A stretch of DNA of 64,000 nucleotides from Mariniblastus sp964414815 (GTDB lineage: Bacteria > Planctomycetota > Planctomycetia > Pirellulales > Pirellulaceae). Shown here one piece after another: positions 35,998 through 45,200 of this stretch (positions within the stretch are counted from its first letter, which is position 1; every line of letters starts with the position of its first letter). Where the stretch lies: assembly GCA_964414815.1 (NCBI GenBank), contig CAYPXY010000002.1, positions 179,671 through 243,670 on the forward strand, written 5' to 3'. The translations under genes were made by a program, and so were the position numbers. Below the pieces are notes generated by a model that saw only the letters and a program-made list of their open reading frames with translations, was not told the DNA's origin and did no database searches.

Positions 35998-37827
35998 TCA
36001 TTCTCGCTCAAAATATTGTTGCACGGCGGCGCGATGCCGGGGGAGAACCGTTGTAGTGTTGGCCGAGCCGCCACCGGACTTCGCTCCGGATAGTGCCCCG
36101 GAAGAGGTGGCGACATCCTCCCCCGCCAACTCGGGCGTACCGACACTCACGCCAATTTTTTGTGCATCCTTTATCGCATTGAGTGACGCGGGCGGCAATG
36201 CCTCGGACAAGAATTCAACGCCCTCGGCATTGGAGGGGTCTTTCCAGGTAAGCGGCGCATCGGCCCGGCCTCTATTGATACCGCCCGATCCAGGTTTGCA
36301 CATCGCCAGCAACGCCTGGCTATCGCACTGTCCACCTTCCTCCGCTAAAAACGCCAACAACGCATCGCAGTCGCATTGGCAGGCGCCCTCGCACTGCTTC
36401 AACATTTTCGCGTCGATCAACTTGGCGTTGGCCAGAGATTGCATCATCTGGTTGATGTCCATCTTCGATGCCTTGGCGGCCTCTGCCAACTTTCGCAGCA
36501 ACTCCGGGTCAAGCGGTTCGGTCCCAGTCATTTGCTCGGTCGCCTCTTTGTCATACACAAACTGCTGAGCCGTCCCGTCGATCTCCATGGTCGCCACTGA
36601 TTCCGCAGGCAGCCCTGATAGATTCGGGGTCGCCCCATCATCGGGAGTGTACAGCCGCATGCTTTGGTCACCCGTCAGCTCGAACACGACTTCTTCGGTC
36701 AACGGATCGATATTGAGTTTCGACAAATCAAGCTTGATCGTCTTGCCTGGAGTTTCGGTATAAACACTGGTAGTGTCACCGCCTTTGAGAGCTTGTCGAT
36801 TGCCGGTTCCGGATGCTACGTCAGCTGGCTTCAAGGTAGAGTCCGGCAAGTACAGTGTGACCTGACCTTGGCGATCGACCTTGGCTAGCCCCGGCTCGCC
36901 GCCTCCAGCTTGTTGCATCTGTTCGCTCAGCTCGTCCAGCGCCTCCTGCGCTTGCGGATCGGACGCCATCTTTTGCAGTGCATCAAGCGTCTCATCGTCG
37001 AGATGCTGGCCCAATGGATTGTCTTCCGACAATCGCCGAGCCAATTCGCTCATCGCTTCCGCCAGTGCGGTCGGGTTGAGCATCTGTTCGCCTTCATCGA
37101 GAGCGGTAGCCAGCGCTTCGGTCTGTGTCAGGCGTTCCGCTTTTGCAATGTTGTCTTCGGCCGCGTCGGCGGCGGCATCGGTCAATTGCTTGTTCATGTG
37201 GTCCAGTGCTTCCCAGGTTTTGGCTGGATCGCTGCCGGTTGCTTCTTGCTGGACCTGCTGGAGTTTATCCTTCAATTCATTCGCTTCTTCGGATTCCAGA
37301 ATGCGTTCCTCGACCAGCGTTTCAATTTGCTGTTGAAGTTGCGTCACCTCGTCGCCGATCTCCAATTGCCCCCCGGCTGTTAGGCTGACCAATCGATCGG
37401 GTGCAAGGAAGCTGATCGCAACAAAGGCCAGCCCAGCGACAAACAGTCCCCACGTTCGCCCACCGCGCCACCGTACCGTCAAGTGATTGGGCTTGGCCAC
37501 GCGATCTTGCCAAGCACTGGTATCGGCTTCTGCAGAAGCCATCACCAATCCACCCGCCCGTGATTGCTGGTCGACGACTGCGTGCAGGCGCGCATGATCG
37601 GGCACTCGCGACATCGCCATGACAACACCAACAACCGCAGCCACCACCAACCCCAACGCTCCCCATGCCAAGTCGAAACGATCGAGTTGCCATCCCACGC
37701 GTCCAATTAAAACAGCCACTCCCCAGCAAAAGCACCAGATCGTCGCCGCGCTGACGGCATAACGCATCGTCAACACTGTTTGCAGCCGACGCCGCAATTG
37801 ATTCACCGCAGATGCTTGATGGTTCAT
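35998..37827 (-). CDS. Membrane-anchored coiled-coil protein with Cys cluster, first gene of MoxR cluster 2
   Basis: A 609-residue protein from ATG at 37827, supported by GGAG seven bases upstream. Two N-terminal helices (about residues 22-65) and one near 125-142 are followed by a long heptad-rich Gln/Glu coiled-coil (about 160-310), a beta-rich part, and a cluster of six or seven cysteines (CEGACQCDCDALLAFL, then CDSQALLAMC, about 473-505). The C-terminus is Gly/Ser-rich (GALSGAKSGGGSANTTTV). I do not recognise a family; similar long coiled-coil proteins precede MoxR in planctomycete clusters. The cysteine cluster could bind metal. Stop touches the MoxR start. Confidence 0.72.
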   Translation of the reverse strand: MNHQASAVNQLRRRLQTVLTMRYAVSAATIWCFCWGVAVLIGRVGWQLDRFDLAWGALGLVVAAVVGVVMAMSRVPDHARLHAVVDQQSRAGGLVMASAEADTSAWQDRVAKPNHLTVRWRGGRTWGLFVAGLAFVAISFLAPDRLVSLTAGGQLEIGDEVTQLQQQIETLVEERILESEEANELKDKLQQVQQEATGSDPAKTWEALDHMNKQLTDAAADAAEDNIAKAERLTQTEALATALDEGEQMLNPTALAEAMSELARRLSEDNPLGQHLDDETLDALQKMASDPQAQEALDELSEQMQQAGGGEPGLAKVDRQGQVTLYLPDSTLKPADVASGTGNRQALKGGDTTSVYTETPGKTIKLDLSKLNIDPLTEEVVFELTGDQSMRLYTPDDGATPNLSGLPAESVATMEIDGTAQQFVYDKEATEQMTGTEPLDPELLRKLAEAAKASKMDINQMMQSLANAKLIDAKMLKQCEGACQCDCDALLAFLAEEGGQCDSQALLAMCKPGSGGINRGRADAPLTWKDPSNAEGVEFLSEALPPASLNAIKDAQKIGVSVGTPELAGEDVATSSGALSGAKSGGGSANTTTVLPRHRAAVQQYFERE

Positions 37828-37978
37828 CGTTAATCTCCACAGAATGTACCGACAGGATGCACAAATCCATCCCATGATTCTAATCATACACCTCAGAGAC
37901 GGGGCAAGAGAAGCTGAAAAAAAGTATCGCTTTTGTGAATCAAGCAGTATTCGCAGAGAAAATCAACCGGGCGGCGTG

Positions 37979-38431
37979 TTACGCGATCAGATCAACACCC
38001 ATCAAGTTTTTTTGGAGTCGTTCCATGGTTTGAATTGCCGTCTGCAATCGTTCGGCACTGTCGTAGTCGAAACGTGATCGTGCGAACTCGATGCCGTTGC
38101 GGGCTTTCTCGAAAAAGTTGAATCGCTCGGTGTCCGTTGTCATATCGACCGGTTGTCCCGTTGTAGCAGAGAGCTTCACCGTCATGCCCAGGAATGGGCT
38201 GGACTCATCTAGCGACATTTTCCCATTTCGGATCTGGTCGTTCATCCAATCAAACATCTCCTGTCGCGTCATGTTGCGAAAGTCAATCGCTTCGGACGCA
38301 GATGGAGATGATTGAAAACCAGTGTCGGTCCGAGTATTTGCGATCAATTCCGCGTCGGGTATTTTGCGTTCCGCATTTCGAGCGAAGACCGAGTGGATCG
38401 TTGGGTAGTTGCTGGTGGCGACAGGATTCAT
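37979..38431 (-). CDS. Conserved small protein, unknown function
   Basis: A 150-residue protein from ATG at 38431. The core (RNMTRQEMFDWMNDQIRNGK, then SSPFLGMTVKLS) and the helical C-terminus (NGIEFARSRFDYDSAERLQTAIQTME) look like a conserved cytosolic family of unknown role found in several phyla. No signal peptide or membrane segment. It lies between MoxR cluster 2 and the defence island on the same strand, 152 bases upstream of the coiled-coil gene. Possibly flagellum-associated by loose resemblance, which I would not rely on. Confidence 0.65.
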   Translation of the reverse strand: MNPVATSNYPTIHSVFARNAERKIPDAELIANTRTDTGFQSSPSASEAIDFRNMTRQEMFDWMNDQIRNGKMSLDESSPFLGMTVKLSATTGQPVDMTTDTERFNFFEKARNGIEFARSRFDYDSAERLQTAIQTMERLQKNLMGVDLIA

Positions 38432-38489
38432 GGAGTACTCAAGCTTCTATGGATGCGCAATACGTCTGTTTTTATCGGCGAGAGATACG

Positions 38490-38690
38490 TCAGACGCCAA
38501 AGTTTCCATGTAGCAGTAGGTGATTCTCTGAGAATGACGGCTTTCTGCAAGCAGTTTGTCGAACTAAGCTGATGGACGAACACTCGTTGACCAATGATTC
38601 AATCTTCTCGATCACCTTTAAAGGATCAGCAGCCAGTTGCGTCAGTCGTTTTTTGCGAGCGCGATCGCTCTTGATCTGCTCTTGTTCCAA
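38490..38690 (-). pseudogene. Detached 3' tail of the 281-residue gene, cut off by an in-frame TGA
   Basis: Directly after the TGA (38691-38693) that ends the upstream gene, the same frame stays open for 66 codons, starting TTG GAA CAA. The first 35 or so residues (EQEQIKSDRARKKRLTQLAA, then DPLKVIEKIESLVNE) are charged and helical and look like the normal C-terminal tail of the upstream family as I remember it. The remainder (SFSENHLLLHGNFGV) does not. A nonsense mutation with a decayed end is the simplest reading. Confidence 0.55.
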
Positions 38691-39536
38691 TCACTTCACC
38701 CCGAGCGATTCTGCCAACCTTCGCAACTCGCCCAACGTTCGATTCGCTTTCGTAACTGGCCAGGCAGGTCGATTCGCTCGCTTTCGCACCTGATCGATGA
38801 TTTTGGCTCGAACGCGAGCGCCTTCCGTGCTCAAAAGCTGTTGCACCAGCTCTCGCAACTCCTTGACCGATTGCTCGGCCAGCCAGTCCTGCAATGTTGG
38901 ATCATCTGAATCGTCCGGGTCAGGAGCGGGATCAGAACACTGGGCGGCGGCAGTGATCAGATCCGGTGAGACTTCGTAAAATTCAGCCATCGCTTCGAGA
39001 CATTCTGGAAGATCATCAAGTCCGGCAGGCACAGGAGGCTCACACTCGTCGTCGTCAAAGCTCAGGATCGTTGCCAGCCAAGCAATATACAGCGGTCGCA
39101 AATCGCCCCGTATCAACAACTCACGAATCGGTGCAATTTTCTGAATGGCAGTCTGGACATCGTCGAGATATTCGTAAAACCTGTCATCTCCCTCCGGCTG
39201 GATTTCCAGAATTCCACCTCGCCCCGATTTGTCGGCATGCCAGGCGATGCCATACTCAGGACAGTACGCTGCAAACGTTTTCTTGTCACATGGCAATCCG
39301 TTCGACAAGCGAAACATCAGCCTGCGAACCCCGTAGTTCGCAAAATGCAAATGCACATCATAACCATGCCTCAACATTTCTTTTGCGCTTCCGCGAAAGC
39401 TGCCGTAGTGATATTCGTTGGTAAACTCATGCCGCGAAACGTCTGCCCGCGACGATTGCTGCTCCATGTATTCCAGCTGCGTGTCGTCAAGCGGTTGATC
39501 TACTGCCAGAAAATGAACCCACTGATATTCGCTCAT
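38691..39536 (-). CDS. Uncharacterised protein of a SWIM-associated family, in the cas operon
   Basis: A 281-residue protein with a strong AAAGGAG upstream of ATG 39536. The N-terminus (SEYQWVHFLAVDQPLDDTQL) and the middle (YGSFRGSAKEML; NYGVRRLMFRL; LRPLYIAWLA; CEPPVPAGLDDL) match a widespread family of unknown function whose genes, from memory, often lie beside SWIM zinc-finger genes. An acidic linker (DPAPDPDDSDD) leads to a basic helical end. The usual family tail is missing because of a TGA, see the pseudogene entry. It is the last gene of the run csb1-csb2-cas3-csb3-helical-cas6-like, with only 33 bases after the Cas6-like gene, so co-transcription is likely. Role in CRISPR function unknown. 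Confidence 0.75.
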   Translation of the reverse strand: MSEYQWVHFLAVDQPLDDTQLEYMEQQSSRADVSRHEFTNEYHYGSFRGSAKEMLRHGYDVHLHFANYGVRRLMFRLSNGLPCDKKTFAAYCPEYGIAWHADKSGRGGILEIQPEGDDRFYEYLDDVQTAIQKIAPIRELLIRGDLRPLYIAWLATILSFDDDECEPPVPAGLDDLPECLEAMAEFYEVSPDLITAAAQCSDPAPDPDDSDDPTLQDWLAEQSVKELRELVQQLLSTEGARVRAKIIDQVRKRANRPAWPVTKANRTLGELRRLAESLGVK

Positions 39537-39569
39537 GGTGATACTCCTTTAACTTGAACACTTAAAACA

Positions 39570-40508
39570 TCAACGTTCTATCACACAGTCCGTTGCCGCG
39601 AACAGCCCAAGTCCGAAATGGGAAGCGTAACCAAGCGACAGCGGTCCGAATGCAGGCTCCGTCAGCACCAGACTCAACGCATAGCCCCAATTTTGAGGCG
39701 GTGGCGAACCACCTTTTTGTCGAACTCGCTTGAAAGGTCGCATGGCAGCAGATTCGTCATCGAGCAATTCAATCTCAGCCAGTTCAGGCAGACAGCGCAA
39801 CGTCAGCTCCGAATTGATCTGACCGAGCAGACTGTTCTTGCCTGATTTTTTCAGAAAACGAGGAGCGATAAACGGCGTGAGACTTTTCCAGATTCTTGCC
39901 CCGTTCGATCCTGGCACCAGCCGTTGTACTTCACGAGGCAGACCATCGGCAGCATCGATCGAAGAAGCGTTGTCGAGACCTTGATCGCATTGACGTCGTA
40001 ATCGACCATGATTTGAGCCGACGAATCCGACGGAGCGCAAAGCAATTTCAAAATCTGTTTTCTGGCGATTTCTGCCTCTCGTATCTCGAACATTCCCGTA
40101 AAGCCACCGCAAAGCCAGAATTCCGTGCAGGGCGATGTCTCCCAAACCCATCGGAGCATGAATGATCACATGATCGAGCAGCCCATCGCCATCGAGATCA
40201 ACGGGCAGCACATGGGCATGTCGATGTTGGTCTGAAAGCGGCTGGCCATTTATTTCATGCCCCGTCAACTCAGGACAATCAATCCGTTTCCCTTTTGCGG
40301 CCTTGGAAACCAACGCCTGGTGAATCGTTTCAGCAATCGGCAGGGTGTTTGCCACACTGATGGCACCGGGATCGCTTCCGTCCCTGTACAGCATTCGCAT
40401 GGATAACAGGAGCGTGGTCAGGTTGCCCGACATGGTTGGACGGCGTGCCACACCATTGCAATTGGGAGCAATGGCGTTGTAGTCCAATTGCACGGGAAAG
40501 GTTCTCAT
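39570..40508 (-). CDS. Second Csb2/GSU0054-type protein, Cas6-like part only
   Basis: A 312-residue protein with a strong AAAGGAG before ATG 40508. HRHAHVLPVDLDGDGLLDHVI (abridged; about residues 96-116), WKSLTPFIAPRF (about 205-216), and the end FGPLSLGYASHFGLGLF are hallmarks, as I recall, of the C-terminal Cas6-like half of the Csb2 (Cas5-Cas6) family of type I-G systems. The N-terminal Cas5-like half is absent: the family normally has 450-560 residues. A complete Csb2 is encoded at 45482, so this locus has two Cas6-like proteins of different subfamilies. It may process crRNA separately, bind repeats, or be a relic. Early part LPIAETIHQALVSKAAKGK also fits Cas6-like processing proteins of this group. 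Confidence 0.75.
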   Translation of the reverse strand: MRTFPVQLDYNAIAPNCNGVARRPTMSGNLTTLLLSMRMLYRDGSDPGAISVANTLPIAETIHQALVSKAAKGKRIDCPELTGHEINGQPLSDQHRHAHVLPVDLDGDGLLDHVIIHAPMGLGDIALHGILALRWLYGNVRDTRGRNRQKTDFEIALRSVGFVGSNHGRLRRQCDQGLDNASSIDAADGLPREVQRLVPGSNGARIWKSLTPFIAPRFLKKSGKNSLLGQINSELTLRCLPELAEIELLDDESAAMRPFKRVRQKGGSPPPQNWGYALSLVLTEPAFGPLSLGYASHFGLGLFAATDCVIER

Positions 40509-40545
40509 ATTCTATCTCCTTTCTCGAGTGCTGTCGGAAGTCGCG

Positions 40546-41136
40546 TTAGCTGAACTTCGTTCGCAACCCTTTCAGTTTTGATTCGGCAATAAATCCTACA
40601 CGGTCGTTTTTCATCATGGCGTCGCACCATTCAACGATTGCTGTAGGGGACAGGCCAGATTTTTCCAGACCATCGATCACGACATTCAAGCAATCCTGGA
40701 TGTCTTCCGTCATCAAGCCTTCATCGCTATTTTCGACCTGATAGCTTCCCTTGGCCATCAACTCCAGAGACAGCTCCATTACCGCATCAAACTGCTCGGC
40801 GCAAACCATCTGCTGGAAATTTCGCTGTACGAATTCGTAAGCCTGGATGTCGTAGTGGAAGTTGTGGTTGATTCGGCGTTTGTCAAAAGCCGTCGCATCG
40901 GCAATGGCTTTGCGTGTCGTCACAAGCAAATCAGGACTGTCTGCAGGAGCTGCAATATCAAACAGCAATTGAATCTGACGCGAAAACCTTCGATCCGCCT
41001 TTGCAAGCTTGATCAGCCCTTCGACCAATTCCGCTTTAGTTCGTTTGGAAAACCCTTTTCGCAACCATTCAGTGGGATCAGCTTCCGGGATCGGCATTTC
41101 AACCCGTTCAGTACGAAGCCATCTTTCTGAGGGCAT
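40546..41136 (-). CDS. All-alpha protein of unknown function in the cas operon
   Basis: A 196-residue, cytosolic, almost entirely helical protein. AGGAAA precedes ATG at 41136. The pattern (LLVTTRKAIADATAFDKRRI ... YEFVQRNFQQMVCAEQFDAV ... CLNVVIDGLEKSGLSPTAIV) resembles the TPR/HEAT-like helical partner of SWIM zinc-finger proteins. This is notable because the 281-residue gene two places downstream belongs to a family with the same association. It lies 145 bases after the Csb3-like gene on the same strand and 38 bases before the Cas6-like gene. It is not a recognisable Cas11/small subunit, although small alpha-helical subunits are common in such complexes and that role cannot be excluded. 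Confidence 0.68.
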   Translation of the reverse strand: MPSERWLRTERVEMPIPEADPTEWLRKGFSKRTKAELVEGLIKLAKADRRFSRQIQLLFDIAAPADSPDLLVTTRKAIADATAFDKRRINHNFHYDIQAYEFVQRNFQQMVCAEQFDAVMELSLELMAKGSYQVENSDEGLMTEDIQDCLNVVIDGLEKSGLSPTAIVEWCDAMMKNDRVGFIAESKLKGLRTKFS

Positions 41137-41280
41137 GTTTGTTTCCTATCTTGTTAGTGTTTACAAACTGTATCAAAGCGTTTTTGCATTTCCGGAAAAC
41201 GCAGTTCCCAGACTGGATCCTGCCAACAAGTTCGTCAACTGACGCTACGGCCTTTGGCATGTACTTTACCTCGCCTTCTT

Positions 41281-42246
41281 CTACGGGACTGATTTTGCAG
41301 GGGTGAAGTTACGAAATTTGCCGACCGTGATTCTTTGACTGCGGAAAACAGTTGAGACGCCGATGGGCGACAATGATTCGAGTGGTTTTTCCTGTGTCAA
41401 GGCAGGGTGCTGGAGTAATGATTGAACTGATGGTAAATCAATCGGTAACTCCCAAATTGGCCATGACCAATAAGTACCTCGGCGAGGGAGCGTTCTGAAG
41501 CCGGTTGTTCGCAGGTCATTGCCAACAGGTGCAGTGGCGAACAAAGACAATGCTTCTATCGCCAGTCGATTTGCTCCACGCATTGTAGTCGCCGGATCGG
41601 CACTGGGATTTTTCCATCGCATCGCGTAACGCCGATCATCAATCGGATCCCACCGCAGGTTCAATCCGCGACCTTCATCCTCATAGGTCCAAGTTTTGAA
41701 CAATGTCGAGTAGATATGTTCCGAAGACGTACCTGCGATAATGTCCCGCATGAACTTAATAAAATGCTGGTGTCCTGCGCCGCTCATGGTTCGTAGTGCA
41801 GTATCCTGCATTAACGATTGATCCTTGGAATGGGGTTGATAGGTTGCGTCTGATCCAAAAGCGGCAAGAAAATCGAGTACCGTGCGATCCGCTTTATCGT
41901 CGCTGCTTGCGGAGTGTAACTTGCCTTCGGTCAAGTTGCGGAATTTTCCAGGAGAAAGAGTCAGATTGTCACCGATCTCTTCCAGCAACTTAAATTGCGG
42001 AGGCGTTTCAAGCCACTCGGCCATCGCATCGCAAAGTCGTTGTTCGTCAAATAGGAATGTGGTTGAAACTAATACTGGACGCCATGATCCATCGTTGATT
42101 TGCCATCCCATTTTGAATTCGGAATCGGGATGCATCAGCGTCAACGTTCGCAAGGTTCCCAACGCTGTGAGAAATGCAAGCGGATTCGCTCCATCAAGAC
42201 CCCTCAATTGAAGCATTTGGTCGTTTGTAGGTGAGGACAAGGTCAT
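41281..42246 (-). CDS. Csb3-like/'Cas3-extension'-type protein of type I-G CRISPR-Cas
   Basis: A 321-residue protein from ATG at 42246, which overlaps the cas3 stop as ATGA; the longer frame into cas3 is not used. It opens LRGLDGANPLAFLTALGTLR, the start I associate with the type I-G proteins annotated as Csb3 or Cas3-extension, and ends FRSQRITVGKFRNFTPA, also family-like. It probably acts as, or with, the large subunit of the effector complex: no separate Csx17/Cas8 gene is present. The exact family name should be treated as uncertain, its membership of a type I-G effector operon much less so, because of the translational coupling with cas3. Confidence 0.65.
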   Translation of the reverse strand: MTLSSPTNDQMLQLRGLDGANPLAFLTALGTLRTLTLMHPDSEFKMGWQINDGSWRPVLVSTTFLFDEQRLCDAMAEWLETPPQFKLLEEIGDNLTLSPGKFRNLTEGKLHSASSDDKADRTVLDFLAAFGSDATYQPHSKDQSLMQDTALRTMSGAGHQHFIKFMRDIIAGTSSEHIYSTLFKTWTYEDEGRGLNLRWDPIDDRRYAMRWKNPSADPATTMRGANRLAIEALSLFATAPVGNDLRTTGFRTLPRRGTYWSWPIWELPIDLPSVQSLLQHPALTQEKPLESLSPIGVSTVFRSQRITVGKFRNFTPAKSVP

Positions 42247-45200
42247 ACATTGACTCCGACTGAACTGGGTTTCGATGATGTCGTCGTTGAAGCTTGAAGT
42301 TGGCTTTCGATTTGACTGGTGCGACGATCGGCCAGTCGCAGAACTGATTCCAGAAACACGGTCCCCCACCAACCGAATCGCCGTGTAACTCGCCAGAAGC
42401 GGCTGATGATTGGAGAGTCAACCCGATGCCAACAGTTAAATTGACGCACCGATTTCGAAATTTCAATATCCGGTCGTTCGATACCAGCTAGAGTAATCTG
42501 TGGAGGATCGGGATCGTTGCAGACTGGGGCCCACGGTCGAGCGAAACCATGGTGGGTGGCGACTAGATGTAACAGCAAGTCATATTGTTCAGCATCCAAA
42601 TCATCAAATCCGGACGCTTCGATCAATGATAGCGACAGCAGTTCGTGCCGAAATAATTTAGGCAGTTCTGACAGAGATCGTGCGTATTCACGATCTTGCA
42701 AATTACCTGGCATCTTTGCCGATTTGGCATAGAGCTTGTCTTCCCAAAGAGCGGCATACAAATCGCCGCCGAGTAACATCGCTTGAAAACGCGCATCAGC
42801 TTTGCCCCAGTCGTGAGTTTCTGCGGCTCGCAAAATCGTTACTTTGAAACGATCCAGTGGTAGTTTATCCAGTAACTTTATAGCTTGATCGCGAACTCCC
42901 GACAGATGATCAGTAAGTTCGATTGGTTTACCTGCGATAACTCGAGAATACAGGTCGCTGCCGTCGTCGTCCGGCAGAACGATTTCTTGTTGAGAGCAAC
43001 GCATTGGCCCTTTGACCACGATACCTGATCGATCAGCGTAGTATTCGATTTGCAACCGAGAGGCCGACACGTCGGTAAAGCCACCTACTAGGTCGTCAGG
43101 CAACTTCTGCAACAGTTCCAAGCATTCTCTTCGGGTGAGTTTGAATTTGTCGGCGTTGGGAAGTTCCCTATACAGCGTCTGCAATTCGTCAATGTTCAAA
43201 TCCAGAATGCTGCGATGCAATCGAATAATCGAACGATTCCTTGTTGCGGCAAACGCCTGATCGGCGCGGTCAAGTTTTGTCAGCTTTTCAAAATCTTCGC
43301 AGATGCAGCTTACAAACCGCTGGCGTTCACGATAGGCGTCATGAATGGCGTAGGCCAAAATTCTCCCTTCATCAGTTTTGGGGTTCCATTCATCATAGTT
43401 CGGAATATATCCCAACTCGGACCAGCCGCCAGCCGTTACAGGAAAGACGAGAGTATCGCCGGGACGAATCTCTTGCACGTTTTGTACGACCACGCTCTTT
43501 TCCAAGCCTCGCCATGCAACCGGTCGGAACGGCAGAGGAATGGTATAGCTTTCTGTGTCCGATTCCTCAACGATAGAAGGGAGATCGGACGAAAGATCTG
43601 CTTCTGTACTTTTTTGTTTGGAAATCGCAGTTAACCAAGCGACGACTCGCCGTAGTGGAATCGAAAGGCACTCGGTTGATGACGGTGGGCAAAGGCTAAC
43701 TGCATGAATGAATTTGCTGTCTCTGTCTGTTTCATCGCTCCACCGGCCATAGAGATCAACCAATAGGGTATCAGGTTTCTCGGAATCTTTCCGCACAGTA
43801 ACAAGGTCAGCCCGCCAGCAGACTTGAACCTCGGGATCGTTTCTTCGAGGCCCGTGCAGCCAAAGAGAAACATCAGGATCTGGCCAGGGTGCAATTGTAG
43901 TTTGACACAGCAAATCGAGATGGGCTGGAAGGAGCACAGGTGCGTGAGCGTATTCTGTTGACATTTGCTGTCGAAGTTGTTCATCGGCAGATGCAATCGC
44001 TTGCTTAAAATTTGCGATTCCGAAATCAACCAAGCCGTTTTCAGCGATGCGGTTCAACCAATTCCATGTAAAACTCATGGCGTTACCATAGATCGGGTCA
44101 GCCGACTTGAACGCTTTGTCGTCGGCCTCCAATTGGTTATCGTCCTTAACGCGGTCTCCGCGAATCACGATGTGACCCACGGCGGGGATTTTGCGGCCTG
44201 ATCGGTTCAAACGACCGAAGCGTTGAACTAATGAATCAAGTGGTGCAGCTTCGGTGATTAAGGCGTCGAAATCGTAGTCCGCCCCAACTTCAATGCATTG
44301 AGTTGCGACAACAAATAGTGGTTTGTCCATTGAGTCTCGATTCGCACCGGTAGAAATCAATTCCCGGAGTGTTTTTGTTTGTTCGTCACGATCAATTGGT
44401 CGCATCGCTCCGATGACAAGATGAACCTGATCAGCCTCAATCTTTCTATTTTTCAACAGTAGAGAACGAACTTCCTTGGCAGTCGCCACCATATTGCAAA
44501 GGATGGCGATTACTTTGGGCGGTGAATCCGTTATTGCCACATCTGATTCGGGTTGGTCAGGATCTCGCTTGGCGTTGACGCTCACCCATTCAACCGCTTT
44601 GGCAACCAAAACGGCGGCAAGCTGGGCAGGAGCCTTAGCTCCTTTTACTTTTTCCGCGATTTCAAGTGTCGTTGGCTTTGGCGTGTTGACAATGTTGCCA
44701 ATGTGGGTTGATGGATCGGCCAGTTCAGCAGCATCGATTTCCAGTTTGGTTGCGGCTGTATCAGGTTGCGGCGTCGCCGTCATCTCGACAATGCGTAAAT
44801 GAAGAGGAATTATTTCGTCACTCCAGGATTTGCTCTGGTATCCCCTGACATAGCCCAACGTTTCGGAGAACGCGCGGGAAATATGTGCCTCGTCCAGGAT
44901 AATTAAACTGTCGTGGGCAATCACTGCAGCTTGAATGGGTCGTGAGGATTCGGAGACGCCGTATCCACGAAACAACAATCGTGAACCAACCTGATCGACG
45001 GTGCTGGTCACAATCATTGGTTGAATGAGCGAGTTACACCAGCTTGGATCGCGATAAATACCACCGCGCAACTCGACCGCTTTTACGGGCATTCCGGTTC
45101 CGCTCGAATAACTTAGCAAACGATCAGCGACTCTTCTGAGAATGCCGTCCTTCGCGTCCGTCAACTTTTGTTGCAATTGTTCCGCTCGATAGAATGCTTC

